Below, piece by piece: positions 24,782 to 32,906 of a stretch of DNA of 64,000 nucleotides. The notes beneath the pieces were generated by a model. The model saw nothing but the letters and a program-made list of their open reading frames with translations, ran no database searches and had not been told where the DNA came from. The DNA is taken from contig NZ_FCNY02000026.1 in assembly GCF_001544575.2 (NCBI RefSeq), forward strand, positions 37,491 through 101,490, read 5' to 3'. The translations under genes and the position numbers were made by a program. Each line of letters opens with the position of its first letter. Within the stretch, counting starts at the first letter, position 1. The DNA is from Caballeronia cordobensis (GTDB taxonomy: Bacteria; Pseudomonadota; Gammaproteobacteria; Burkholderiales; Burkholderiaceae).

Positions 24782-25021
24782 CTAACGGCGGCGTTTCTTC
24801 CATTCGTAGTCGCCGGGCGGATCGGCGACGCCGGGCTGGCCGACCGAATGCGGGTTTTCACTGCACAGCGTCACGAAGCCGATGTCTTCGCCGCCGGCCT
24901 GGCGGCGTCGAAGCGCTTCCGCAAAGCGCAGCGCGTCCGCGAGCGCGTTCGCATCGAAGCGTTTGAAGTGCGCCGCGCCTTCGATATCAGGGTTGGCGCC
25001 GAGCCAATACACGACGAACAT
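24782..25021 (-). CDS. Small hypothetical protein
   Basis: This 79-residue protein begins MFVVYWLGANPDIEGAAHF and ends PPGDYEWKKRRR. GAGAGG lies seven bases before ATG 25021. It combines a hydrophobic first strand with a helix (ALADALRFAEALRRRQAGG) and a short second strand (GFVTLCSENPHSVG), which suggests a compact alpha/beta fold. I do not recognise the family. It lies between the stress-protein gene and a divergent lone receiver. The good ribosome site and sensible protein composition argue that it is real. Confidence 0.65.
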   Translation of the reverse strand: MFVVYWLGANPDIEGAAHFKRFDANALADALRFAEALRRRQAGGEDIGFVTLCSENPHSVGQPGVADPPGDYEWKKRRR

Positions 25022-25239
25022 CGATTAGCCTCTCGATTGGAGATGGAGCATCGTCGCCGTCGCTCGCGCCACGGCGATGCAAAACCTGCACGGCGCTCGT
25101 GCATCGACGCGCCGCGACAGCCATCGGGTATTCCCGAAGTGTAGCGTCGGCGGGCCGCATGCCGCCTGAGGACGCGCGTTTCGGAGCCCGCAGAGGAATG
25201 ATCGTTGCTGCACTCTCCGTCCATTCCGAGGCCCATACG

Positions 25240-25707
25240 ATGCAACGCTACGACCCTGTTCCTTCGCAAGCGCTATGGCAGATTCCGTCGCCGGCGACAC
25301 GCCACCACGAGCCGCGCGTGCTCATCGCCGATGACGATATCGATGCCACGCGCGCCATCTGTCTCGCGCTCGAAGACGCCGATTTCACCGTGCGCGCCGT
25401 GCATACCGGGCTCGACGCGGTGTCCCTGGCGCGCAAATGGCGTCCGGGCGTCGTGCTGCTCGACTTGATGATGCCGCTCGGCGACGGCTGGGAGGCCGCC
25501 GAAGCGATACGCGCGATCGATCTTTCCATGTTGCTGATCGCGCATACGAGCCGCACGGACCCGGAGGACCTGACGCGCGCGCAGCGCACCGGCTTCAACG
25601 GTTACTTCGTCAAGCCGACGGAACTCGACGGCATGATCGCGGTGTTTCGCGATTATTTCTCGACGCACAAAGGCGAAGGCGATCAGGCCTCGGCGAGTTC
25701 GGGCTGA
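25240..25707 (+). CDS. Single-domain response regulator (receiver only)
   Basis: This 155-residue protein has one CheY-like receiver domain at residues 25-145. The acidic pocket is IADDDID, the phospho-acceptor is Asp75 in VVLLDLMMPLGDG, and the conserved lysine is Lys125 in GYFVKPTEL. There is no output domain, only a polar N-terminal tail of 25 residues. No histidine kinase gene adjoins it, so it is an orphan that must act through protein contact or as a phosphate carrier. ATG 25240 is preferred over the in-frame ATG 25198, which has its purine-rich stretch too close. Its last 25 bases overlap the convergent gene. Confidence 0.85.
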   Translation: MQRYDPVPSQALWQIPSPATRHHEPRVLIADDDIDATRAICLALEDADFTVRAVHTGLDAVSLARKWRPGVVLLDLMMPLGDGWEAAEAIRAIDLSMLLIAHTSRTDPEDLTRAQRTGFNGYFVKPTELDGMIAVFRDYFSTHKGEGDQASASSG

Positions 25708-26078
25708 CGGGCGTCGAAGTGCATGTCGGGATGGACGTGCTCCTTGAGCATGTCCTCCCAGTACTGGCAATAGCCGGCCCAGAACGGCATCTGGGAATAC
25801 GCGGACGCGGCGGTGGGCAACGGGTCGGGCAGCATGCGGGAGAGCCGCCGGATTTCCTTGTGCTTCCATTGCAGCAGCGCCCGGCGATGTCCGCGCCGCG
25901 GCGGGCACATTTCGTTCATTCTCGCGACGGCGATCGAGAAGCCCTCGGCGGGGCGCGACGCCATCTTGGTGAGCACCGCGGTCTGCGGGCGCGGCCCGCG
26001 TTCGTGACAGATGATCGCGCCGATCTGGCCGAGGATATACATCGCCTTGGCCATCGGCCGCTCGGAAGGGTGTTGCAT
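25683..26078 (-). CDS. Hypothetical protein
   Basis: This 131-residue protein begins MQHPSERPMAKAMYILGQIG. The middle is basic (PPRRGHRRALLQWKHKEIRR) and the end carries aromatic residues (MPFWAGYCQYWEDMLKEHV). I do not recognise the family and see neither signal peptide nor membrane helix. The start lies next to an AT-rich stretch (26100-26240) that probably holds its promoter. It converges with, and overlaps by 25 bases, the lone receiver gene. A functional link with that receiver is possible but unsupported. Confidence 0.65.
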   Translation of the reverse strand: MQHPSERPMAKAMYILGQIGAIICHERGPRPQTAVLTKMASRPAEGFSIAVARMNEMCPPRRGHRRALLQWKHKEIRRLSRMLPDPLPTAASAYSQMPFWAGYCQYWEDMLKEHVHPDMHFDARQPELAEA

Positions 26079-26246
26079 GGTGCCTCTCGGATTATCGTTA
26101 TGGGTCTTCGTGCACGAACGCTCGATGCGGCCTCAATCTCGTTATTGATACGTTGTAGCGTCCGGCATTAATAAGATACCGCATTACGACTATTCCGAAA
26201 TATGCATGCACAAAAAGATACAGTGATGAGGTTTGTTTTGGACTGC

Positions 26247-26292
26247 GTAAAAGCGAAGCGCCCCTGCATTCGCATGCAGAGGCGCTTCGCTT
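26247..26292 (-). terminator. Strong Rho-independent terminator
   Basis: AAGCGAAGCGCC (26251-26262) pairs with GGCGCTTCGCTT (26281-26292), and inside them CTGCAT-TCGC-ATGCAG (26264-26279) forms a nested stem, giving one long hairpin with single unpaired bases. On the minus strand TTTT follows. It ends transcription of the small gene at 26312-26668. Confidence 0.85.
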
Positions 26293-26311
26293 CGATGATT
26301 CTCGTGCCGGA

Positions 26312-26668
26312 TCAGTGCTGCGTGTATTCGATCGGCTGTTGAATTTCGCTGACTTCAGGCAGATGCTTTTGCCGATAGTGCTCCGCCGACGCATTCGCGC
26401 CGCGCTCGTAATACGACTGCGCCGTGTGCTGTTCGAGCGCGTCGATGACCGGCAACTGCTCTTCGGCAATCGAATGCATGAGGCTCAGGATGTCGCGCTT
26501 CATCGCATCGGGAAACGCCGAGAAGTGCTCGAACCCGCCCGGCGCGGCGACCATGTTCACGAGCGACGACAGCAGGCGCGCGCGGCTCTTGCAGTGTTCG
26601 CTGATCGACGTGGAGTGAGAGATGACCGTATGGCCTTGCGCATCGACTGTAATCTGGAGGGGTTTCAT
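26312..26668 (-). CDS. Hypothetical protein
   Basis: This is a 118-residue protein starting MKPLQITVDAQGHTVISHST. AGGTGG lies a few bases before ATG 26668; a longer start at 26737 is possible but less likely. The C-terminal half is helical and polar (MKRDILSLMHSIAEEQLP, then ALEQHTAQSYYERGANASA). No known domain is recognised. A dedicated strong terminator directly behind it and its own upstream gap of about 240 bases suggest an independently transcribed gene. Its function is unknown. Confidence 0.7.
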   Translation of the reverse strand: MKPLQITVDAQGHTVISHSTSISEHCKSRARLLSSLVNMVAAPGGFEHFSAFPDAMKRDILSLMHSIAEEQLPVIDALEQHTAQSYYERGANASAEHYRQKHLPEVSEIQQPIEYTQH

Positions 26669-26909
26669 GTGCCACCTGGGCTCGTCTGTGATGTCGACAT
26701 TAAAGCCGAGTGCGACATAAGAATCAGTGAGACACATCTTAAACGGCCGTCGCCGGCGGGAAACGGATCGAATCGAAAAGTGAAACGCGGCGGCGGGATT
26801 TCACGGGCGTGCGTGCTCGGCGCAATCGGTTTAAATTGTGCAATCGGCGCCATGCTCGCGGGCATCGCGGTCTTTCAGCGGTTTCAACTCACTTTCAGCG
26901 AGCCTGAAT

Positions 26910-28355
26910 TTGTCTGTCCGACGACTCGCAACGCTCTGGCGGCTTGGCCGGGCGTTCGTCCATGAAAGCCATCTGACCGATGACGGCGCCGCGATGACGC
27001 GCGTCGCGCGCTTTTTCGCGTCACATGGCGCGCGTGCCGCGCCGCTCGCGGCTGGCGTGCCCGCGCTGTCGCAACTGTCGCGCGTGCTGGAAAGCGCGTC
27101 GGGCGCGCTCGCGGCGCATCCGGCGCTCGCGGAAACGGCGGTGCGCGTCGCGCTGCACGAACTCGACGGACTCTTCACGGCCTACGACGCCGCCCGTTTT
27201 CGCGACGCCTGCATCGCGGCGTTTCCGCCTGCGCTTGCCTTCGAGCTCACGGATCTGAGCGATGTGCCGTTGCGCGCGGGCGTCGCGGAGCAGACGCACC
27301 GGGCACGCGTCGGCGATATTCCCGTGCGCATCACGCTCTTGCGCCCGGATGCGCATGCCGAACTCGTGGACGATCTCGATCTCGCGCTGGCGGCGGCGCG
27401 TTTCGCGGAACGGCGTTCGGCGAAGGCGCGCGCGTTGCATCCGGTGGAATGGGTGCGCCGCGCGTGCGAGAGCGTCGATGCGATGATCGACTTGCGCCAG
27501 CGCGCCGCCGATCAGAGCTACCTGCGTTTTCGCCTGCGCGACGACGCGCGCCTCGCCGTACCCGAAGTCCTCTGGGACTATTGCAACGATGCCGTGCTGA
27601 CCACGCGCGCGATCGAAACGGCCTCGCTCACCGATACGGAAACGCTCGCCTCCTGCGGACTCGATCAGGCCGATGTGCTCGCGACCTTCATCGAAGCGTT
27701 CTTCGAAATGGCGCTCGGCGTCGGCGTGTATCACGCGGGGCTGGATGCGGCGGGCGCGCGCGTGAGCATCGAGCCCGGCACGCGCGGTCAGATCGTCCTC
27801 GAAGCCGACAACCCGATGATGATCTTCGCGGCGCACGAAAAGGACTTCATCGCCGGCGTGTCGCATGCGCTCATGGAAGGCGATCACAAGGCGGCGGCGC
27901 GCATGCATCTCGAACACGGCCGGCCCGCGGTTCACGCGACGCATCACGAAGTGCGGGTCGAGGCGACGTACCGGCGCGAGGCGGAGCGTTTCGCGTCGGC
28001 GCAATCGAAGCGCGGCGCCGGCGTCGCGCATCTGTTCGGCGCGATCGGCAAGGCGCCTGCCGAGCACATGTTCAGCGCGTCGCACGGGCGCATCGCGTCG
28101 CGCGCGGTGCTGCTGGCGAGAGCGGCCGAGAGAATCGAGCGCGTCGCGCACGAGATCGCGCCCGATGTCGATGTCTGGAAGATCGCGCGCCGCGTCATCG
28201 TGCGGATCGCCGCCGATCAGTTCAGCCTGCGCAGCATGGCGGCGCGTTTCGCGCACGAAGCGACGCATTGGCCGCATACGCTGCCGCGCTTGCCGAGGCT
28301 CATCGCGCTTCGCGCCGCAGCGACGCAACGCACGCGCGGCACGATCTTTCGCTAG
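26910..28355 (+). CDS. UbiB/ABC1-family protein lacking kinase residues (probable pseudokinase)
   Basis: This protein of about 481 residues aligns over most of its length with the UbiB/ADCK fold: LRPDAHAELVDDLDLALAA, then VPEVLWDYCNDAV (about 217-229), FIEAFFEMALGVGVYHA, ARMHLEHG, and a C-terminal VDVWKIARRVIVRIAADQF. Every nucleotide-binding feature is altered: the lysine of the usual VKVLRP strand is Thr (VRITLLRP, about 142), KxGQ is missing, the HADxHPGN loop reads HAGLDAAG (about 275), and the metal-binding Asp segment reads LEADNP. The two C-terminal membrane helices of UbiB are also absent. The start is uncertain: TTG 26910 keeps the N-terminal helix, and ATG 26994 is a shorter alternative. 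UbiB proteins assist ubiquinone synthesis or lipid transport; here a non-catalytic role is inferred. Confidence 0.75.
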   Translation: MSVRRLATLWRLGRAFVHESHLTDDGAAMTRVARFFASHGARAAPLAAGVPALSQLSRVLESASGALAAHPALAETAVRVALHELDGLFTAYDAARFRDACIAAFPPALAFELTDLSDVPLRAGVAEQTHRARVGDIPVRITLLRPDAHAELVDDLDLALAAARFAERRSAKARALHPVEWVRRACESVDAMIDLRQRAADQSYLRFRLRDDARLAVPEVLWDYCNDAVLTTRAIETASLTDTETLASCGLDQADVLATFIEAFFEMALGVGVYHAGLDAAGARVSIEPGTRGQIVLEADNPMMIFAAHEKDFIAGVSHALMEGDHKAAARMHLEHGRPAVHATHHEVRVEATYRREAERFASAQSKRGAGVAHLFGAIGKAPAEHMFSASHGRIASRAVLLARAAERIERVAHEIAPDVDVWKIARRVIVRIAADQFSLRSMAARFAHEATHWPHTLPRLPRLIALRAAATQRTRGTIFR

Positions 28356-29164
28356 CGCGTGCCGGGGCTCATGCGTTGCGCAATCGCGCGGCACGCTTCC
28401 CTGAGCGGCGCAACGTAGGTTTCGAGCGGCGTCGCGCTCTTTCTGAACAGCGGAATGCTCACGCTCACGCAACCGAGCGTGGCGCCGTTCGCGCCAACGA
28501 TCGCGCTGCCATAGCAGAAAATCTGCGCCTCGTTTTCCTCGCGGTCTTCCGAATAGCCGCGTGCGTGCGTCTCGTCGAGTTCGGCGTCGAGCGCGGCGCG
28601 ATCGACGATCGTGTTGGGCGTGAAGCGCTCGAACGCGATGCCTTGCAGAAGCACATCGCGTTCGGCGGGCGCGAGCGTCGACAGATACGCCTTGCCGACC
28701 GAACTCGAATAAAGCGTGACCCGCGTGCCGATGCGCGACGCCATGCGCACCGCATGCGGGCTTTCCAGCTTTTCGATGTACACCATCTCCGACGCGCTGC
28801 GAACCGCGAGGTGCACGGTTTCCTGCGTCGCGTCGCGCAGCGTCTGCAACGCGTCCGTGGCGGCGATGCGCAAGTCCGAGCGCTCCCAGCTTCGGCTCGC
28901 GAGGGACATCAGACGCGGCCCGAGCGCGTAACAGCCGCCGCGCGCGCTCTCGACAACGAGTCCCTCCGCGATCAGCGCGCCGACGATGCGATACACCGTC
29001 GGGCGCGGATAGCCGCTCGCCGCCGTGAGACGCGCGATGGTCGGCGGCTCGTTCGCGTCGGCGACGAGTTGCAGCACCGCCATGAACTTCGAGAAGGCGG
29101 CGGTGCCGGTGGCCTTGGCGGCGTCGAGAGAAGAGGAATCGGTCAGCATGATGCTGCGAATCAT
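28352..29164 (-). CDS. IclR-family transcriptional regulator
   Basis: This is a 270-residue IclR protein, with helix-turn-helix within residues 20-85 (PPTIARLTAASGYPRPTVYR) and an effector domain with SRIGTRVTLYSSSVGKAYL. ATG 29164 overlaps the stop of the dehydrogenase gene (ATGA), implying coupled translation; ATG 29149 is a slightly shorter alternative. It is the last gene of the operon cupin-MFS-SDR-iclR, an arrangement giving feedback control, and probably binds the inverted repeat before the cupin gene. It converges with the UbiB-like gene, overlapping by 4 bases. Confidence 0.9.
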   Translation of the reverse strand: MIRSIMLTDSSSLDAAKATGTAAFSKFMAVLQLVADANEPPTIARLTAASGYPRPTVYRIVGALIAEGLVVESARGGCYALGPRLMSLASRSWERSDLRIAATDALQTLRDATQETVHLAVRSASEMVYIEKLESPHAVRMASRIGTRVTLYSSSVGKAYLSTLAPAERDVLLQGIAFERFTPNTIVDRAALDAELDETHARGYSEDREENEAQIFCYGSAIVGANGATLGCVSVSIPLFRKSATPLETYVAPLREACRAIAQRMSPGTR

Positions 29165-29889
29165 GCCACCAAATAGCCGCCATCGACAGGCACGATCGTG
29201 CCCGTCATGAACGATGCCGCCGGCGACGCGAGAAACGCCGTCACGCGCGCGACGTCTTCCGGCAGGCCCCAGCGCTTCATCGGCGTGCGGTCGAGAATGG
29301 CTTGCGAGCGGCCGTCGTCGTCCTGCAGCGCTTGCGTCAGCGGCGTCGCGATCCAGCCCGGCGCGACCGCATTCACGCGGATGCCATCGGCGGCGTAGGC
29401 GATCGCGAGCGACTTCGTCAGTTGCGCCACGCCGCCCTTGCTCGCGCTGTACGCGGGCACGAGGCCGCCGCCGAAGAACGTCAGCATCGACGCGGTATTG
29501 ACGATCGAGCCTTGCGTGGCGGCGAGCAGCGGGCGAGCGGCGGCGCACATGCGCATCGTGCCGCTCAGGTTCACCGCGATCACGCGCTCGAAGGTTTCGA
29601 TGTCGTGCTCGTCGCCGCGGCGGATCATGCCCGCGCAGTTGACGAGCACGTCGAGCGTGTCGAGCGACGCGAAGAGGGCGGCGGCGCTGTCGGCATCGGC
29701 GACATCGAGTGGTGCGACTTCGATGCCGCCGCCTAGTGCTTCGCGCTGCGCTTCGGTGGGCGCGAGGCCCGCCGCGACGACGCGCGCGCCGAGCGCCGCG
29801 AATTGCTGCGCGATGCCCGCGCCGATGCCCTGCGTGCCGCCCGTGACGACGACGGTCTTGTCCTTGAAGAGATCAGCTTGAAAAGTCAT
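29161..29889 (-). CDS. Short-chain dehydrogenase/reductase (SDR)
   Basis: This 242-residue classical SDR has cofactor motif TGGTQGIGAG (residues 17-26), NCAGMI, the catalytic serine in VNTASMLTFFG, and YSASKGG with the Tyr-x3-Lys pair. The substrate is probably a hydroxy or keto compound in the aromatic or phenylketone pathway suggested by the adjacent cupin gene. ATG 29889 lies 11 bases after the MFS stop. The C-terminus (TGTIVPVDGGYLVA) is standard for the family. Cofactor choice (NAD or NADP) is not certain. Confidence 0.9.
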   Translation of the reverse strand: MTFQADLFKDKTVVVTGGTQGIGAGIAQQFAALGARVVAAGLAPTEAQREALGGGIEVAPLDVADADSAAALFASLDTLDVLVNCAGMIRRGDEHDIETFERVIAVNLSGTMRMCAAARPLLAATQGSIVNTASMLTFFGGGLVPAYSASKGGVAQLTKSLAIAYAADGIRVNAVAPGWIATPLTQALQDDDGRSQAILDRTPMKRWGLPEDVARVTAFLASPAASFMTGTIVPVDGGYLVA

Positions 29890-29900
29890 GACGATGTGAG

Positions 29901-31202
29901 TTAGACGGCGGGAACGGGCTCGGTTTGCTGCTCGACGTCCTCGATCGGCGAGCGCACGACGAACATGTAGACGAGCGCGGCGGCGAACGCGACGCCCGCG
30001 CTGATCAGAAACGCGTTCACGAACGAATGCGTCTTGTCGACGACGAGACCGGTGATGAACGGCGCAAACGATCCGCCGAAGTAGCCGCCGAAGTTCTGAA
30101 TGCTGCCGAGCGACGCGACCATGTGGCGCGGCGCGGCAACCGAGACAAGCGCCCATGCCGCGCCGCTCGCCATGTTGACGAAGAACATCGCGGCGGAGAG
30201 ATACACGATCGCGAGCGTGAGGTTCGGCGTGAAGGCGGCCGGCACGGTGAAAAGCGCACCGCCGATGAGGCCCGAGCAGATCGGCCACTTGCGGCTCTTG
30301 ATCGGTGCGACGCCGCGTGCCATCAGTCCATCGGCGATGAAGCCCGACGACAGCATGCCGAGCGTGCCCGCCAGATAGGGAATCGTCACGACCCAGCCGG
30401 TCTTCGCGATCGTCAGATGACGCTCGTGTTCGAGATACGCGGGCAGCCATGTCAGGTACAGCCACACCATGTAGATCACGCCCATGAAGCCGAAAATCAT
30501 GCCCCACGTCGTGGCTTTGCCGAACAGGCCGCGCCATTCCGCGAACGTCATGTTGCGTTCCTTGCGCTGCGCGGGTTCGCCTTCGGTCAGATGCGCGATC
30601 TCGTGCGATTCGAGCTTCATGTCGCGCCGGTTGCGATAGACGATGTACCAGCCGATCGACACTGCAATCCCGAGTGCGCCCATGATGACGAACATGTTGC
30701 GCCACCCGAAAGACAGCAGCAGCACGGTGAGAATGGGCGGCGCGAGCGCCGGTCCGATCGTCGACGACGTGACGAAGATGCCTGTCGGCTTGCCGCGCTC
30801 GCGTTGCGCGAACCATTCGGAGACCACTTTCGCGCCTGCCGGAAACTGCGGCGCCTCGCCGATGCCGAGCGCGATGCGCGCCGCGAGGAACTGATGCAGG
30901 TTCGTGACGAGGCCGCCGAACAGCTGCGCCACCGACCACACGAACATGCCGAGGCCGAGCATGATGCGCGCGCCGAAGCGGTCGAGCATCACGCCGACCG
31001 GCAACTGCGAGAACGCGTAGGCGAACGAGAAGGCGGAGAGCAGCAGGCCCATTTGCGACGCGGACAGGCCGAGTTCCTGCGTGACGGAATGATTCGCGAT
31101 CGAAAGCGTGCTGCGATCGAGATAGTTCACGATGCCCGCGAGCATGAGAAACGTGATCGCGACGATCTGAATGCGCTTGAGGCGCGGTGATTTTTCCAGC
31201 AT
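29901..31202 (-). CDS. MFS transporter, anion:cation symporter type
   Basis: This is a 433-residue carrier with twelve hydrophobic segments. The start MLEKSPRLKRIQIVAITFLM follows GGAGGAG, which fixes ATG 31202; the longer upstream frame has no such site. LNYLDRSTLSIAN-like residues in segment 1 (VNYLDRSTLSIAN) and GEAPQFPAGAKVVSEWF in segment 4 are typical of glucarate/phthalate-type carriers. It lies between the cupin and SDR genes and probably imports the aromatic or organic acid metabolised by them. Confidence 0.88.
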   Translation of the reverse strand: MLEKSPRLKRIQIVAITFLMLAGIVNYLDRSTLSIANHSVTQELGLSASQMGLLLSAFSFAYAFSQLPVGVMLDRFGARIMLGLGMFVWSVAQLFGGLVTNLHQFLAARIALGIGEAPQFPAGAKVVSEWFAQRERGKPTGIFVTSSTIGPALAPPILTVLLLSFGWRNMFVIMGALGIAVSIGWYIVYRNRRDMKLESHEIAHLTEGEPAQRKERNMTFAEWRGLFGKATTWGMIFGFMGVIYMVWLYLTWLPAYLEHERHLTIAKTGWVVTIPYLAGTLGMLSSGFIADGLMARGVAPIKSRKWPICSGLIGGALFTVPAAFTPNLTLAIVYLSAAMFFVNMASGAAWALVSVAAPRHMVASLGSIQNFGGYFGGSFAPFITGLVVDKTHSFVNAFLISAGVAFAAALVYMFVVRSPIEDVEQQTEPVPAV

Positions 31203-31270
31203 GTTCGTCTCCTCCGAATGCGCTTCTTCGAGGCTTCGGGGTTGGATGGTTTCGGTTGGTCGAGGGTGAT

Positions 31271-31798
31271 CTAGCGGATGAACTGGTCGACGAAATCGGC
31301 GCCGAGCCCGACGGCTTCGTAATGCTTGCGGCACATGTCGACCTTGGTGAACACGTCTTCGTAGCCGGTGTAGTTGCCGTACGGATCGCAATAGAACATC
31401 ACGCCGTTCACCTGGAAGTACGTGATCATTTCTTCGACGTCTTCAGGCACGTAGAGCGTGTGCGTCTCGCCGGGCGGCTCGAACACGTAGCTGCCTTCGG
31501 TCGCTTCCCAGTCGTGCTCCAGATAACGCCAGCGGCCTTTCAGCACCATGCCGTGCACCGCTTGCGGATGACGATGCCGCGACAGCACGCCGGATTTGCG
31601 CACGCGCAGGAGGTTCATCCAGTAGCCCGTCGACACGTTCAGGCACAGCGGCCGGAACCACACGTTTTCGGCTTGCGGAACCCACTCACGTTCGTCGGCT
31701 GGAATCGCGCTGCCAACGACGATTTCCTTTTGCGCTTCCTTGGGGAAGGGAAGTTGATACGGCGTCATGGCGTCCGCCGACGGTTTTGGCGCGGTCAT
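31271..31798 (-). CDS. Cupin protein, 2,4'-dihydroxyacetophenone dioxygenase-like
   Basis: This 175-residue single cupin has the metal-binding pattern RHRHPQAVHGMVLKGRWRY followed by a second motif in EPPGETHTLYVP. The overall layout resembles small iron-dependent 2,4'-dihydroxyacetophenone dioxygenases and related ChrR-like cupins, which cleave a carbon-carbon bond next to a ketone. It heads the operon cupin-MFS-SDR-iclR. ATG 31798 has AAGGAG suitably placed. The exact substrate is inferred only from family resemblance; a sugar- or acid-binding cupin is the alternative. Confidence 0.8.
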   Translation of the reverse strand: MTAPKPSADAMTPYQLPFPKEAQKEIVVGSAIPADEREWVPQAENVWFRPLCLNVSTGYWMNLLRVRKSGVLSRHRHPQAVHGMVLKGRWRYLEHDWEATEGSYVFEPPGETHTLYVPEDVEEMITYFQVNGVMFYCDPYGNYTGYEDVFTKVDMCRKHYEAVGLGADFVDQFIR

Positions 31799-31807
31799 CG
31801 CGTCTCC

Positions 31808-31875
31808 TTGTCCATATTGTGGATGATGAAATCAAATTATGGACAAATGGTGTGCCTCGTCACAAGAATTGTCAA
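31808..31875 (-). promoter_or_regulatory. Promoter and inverted-repeat operator of the cupin operon
   Basis: On the minus strand TTGACA (31875-31870), a 17-base spacer and a weak -10 CACCAT (31852-31847) form a promoter. Just downstream TTGTCCATA (31808-31816) and TATGGACAA (31838-31846) form a perfect 9-bp inverted repeat separated by 21 bases, covering the likely transcription start. The IclR protein encoded at the end of the same operon is the obvious ligand for it. Confidence 0.65.
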
Positions 31876-31908
31876 GATTCTTTAGCGGGTGATGAATTCG
31901 CGCGGGGC

Positions 31909-31938
31909 AAAAAAAAGCGGACCCCGAAGGGCCCGCTT
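31909..31938 (-). terminator. Terminator of the cyo operon
   Basis: GCGGACCC (31917-31924), loop CGAA and GGGCCCGC (31929-31936) form an 8-bp stem with one mismatch. Read on the minus strand it is followed by eight T residues (31916-31909). It lies 27 bases past the cyoD stop and ends the cyoABCD message. Confidence 0.85.
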
Positions 31939-31965
31939 CTGCGATGCGCTCAAACCCCGGACGGG

Positions 31966-32298
31966 TTATCGCGCCATCATCAGCATGTGCACGTTATGCA
32001 TCACCCAGACCGTGCCGACGATGAGAATCAGCGACATGAGAATGGTGTAGGCGAACGACAGCGCATGCCAGCGCTGGCCCTTCGACGCGTTGACGTGCAG
32101 GAAGAAAATCACATGCACGATCATCTGAACCGCCGCGAGGACCGCGAGCGCGACGATCGCGTTTTCGCCCTTGAACGCGCCCGAAGTCGCGGCCCAGAAC
32201 GATGCCACCGTCAGCACCACGGCGAGCACGAAGCCGATGAGATAACCGCGCACGCTGACGTGCGGGAAATCGCCGGAATTGGTATGCGTATGAGCCAT
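31966..32298 (-). CDS. cyoD: Cytochrome o ubiquinol oxidase subunit IV
   Basis: This 110-residue protein has three membrane helices (YLIGFVLAVVLTVASFWAA, AIVALAVLAAVQMIVHVIFF, SLILIVGTVWVMHN). It is the small assembly subunit of the bo3-type quinol oxidase. ATG 32298 touches the cyoC stop. It is the last gene of the operon, followed by a terminator, so no cyoE (heme O synthase) gene is attached, unlike the E. coli operon. Confidence 0.93.
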   Translation of the reverse strand: MAHTHTNSGDFPHVSVRGYLIGFVLAVVLTVASFWAATSGAFKGENAIVALAVLAAVQMIVHVIFFLHVNASKGQRWHALSFAYTILMSLILIVGTVWVMHNVHMLMMAR

Positions 32299-32906
32299 CA
32301 GACGACGCTCCCGAGATAGACGAAGGAAAATACGCAGATCCAGACGATGTCGAGGAAGTGCCAGAAAAGGCTTAGGCACGCGAGGCGGCGCAGTTCGCGC
32401 TCGTTCATTTCCGGATTGCTCACGATCTGCACGGCCAGCACGACGAGCCACACGAGACCGATGGTGACGTGCAGACCGTGCGTGCCGACGAGCGTGAAGA
32501 ACGCCGACCAGAACGCGCTGCGCTGCGGACCGGCGCCTTCGGCGATCAGATGCGCGAACTCGTGCATTTCGAGCCAGAGGAAGCCCGCGCCCAGCACGAA
32601 CGTGACGAACAGCCACGCGAGCACCGCGCCCGACTTGCGGCGATACGCCGAGATCATCGCGAAACCGAACGTGAGGCTGCTCGTGAGAAGCAGGGCCGTT
32701 TCGTACGCGACGTCCGGCAGCTTGAACAGATCCTTGCCCGTGGGGCCGCCGGCGGTCTGCATCGCGAACATCGCGAAGGTCGCGAAGAGCGAGGCGAACA
32801 GCACGCAGTCGGTCATCAGGTAGGCCCAGAAGCCGAACACCGAATGCGACTGGTGTTCATGCTCATGGCCGTGCGCATGCTGCGCGGAAAGTGTCGATTG
32901 CGACAT
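32298..32906 (-). CDS. cyoC: Cytochrome o ubiquinol oxidase subunit III
   Basis: This 202-residue protein with five membrane helices (for example VFGFWAYLMTDCVLFASLF) is the COX3-like subunit of the quinol oxidase. The N-terminus is notably histidine-rich (HAHGHEHEHQSH, residues 9-20), a possible metal-binding tail. It overlaps cyoB by one base at ATG 32906. It belongs to the cyoABCD complex that oxidises ubiquinol and reduces oxygen at the inner membrane. Confidence 0.94.
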   Translation of the reverse strand: MSQSTLSAQHAHGHEHEHQSHSVFGFWAYLMTDCVLFASLFATFAMFAMQTAGGPTGKDLFKLPDVAYETALLLTSSLTFGFAMISAYRRKSGAVLAWLFVTFVLGAGFLWLEMHEFAHLIAEGAGPQRSAFWSAFFTLVGTHGLHVTIGLVWLVVLAVQIVSNPEMNERELRRLACLSLFWHFLDIVWICVFSFVYLGSVV

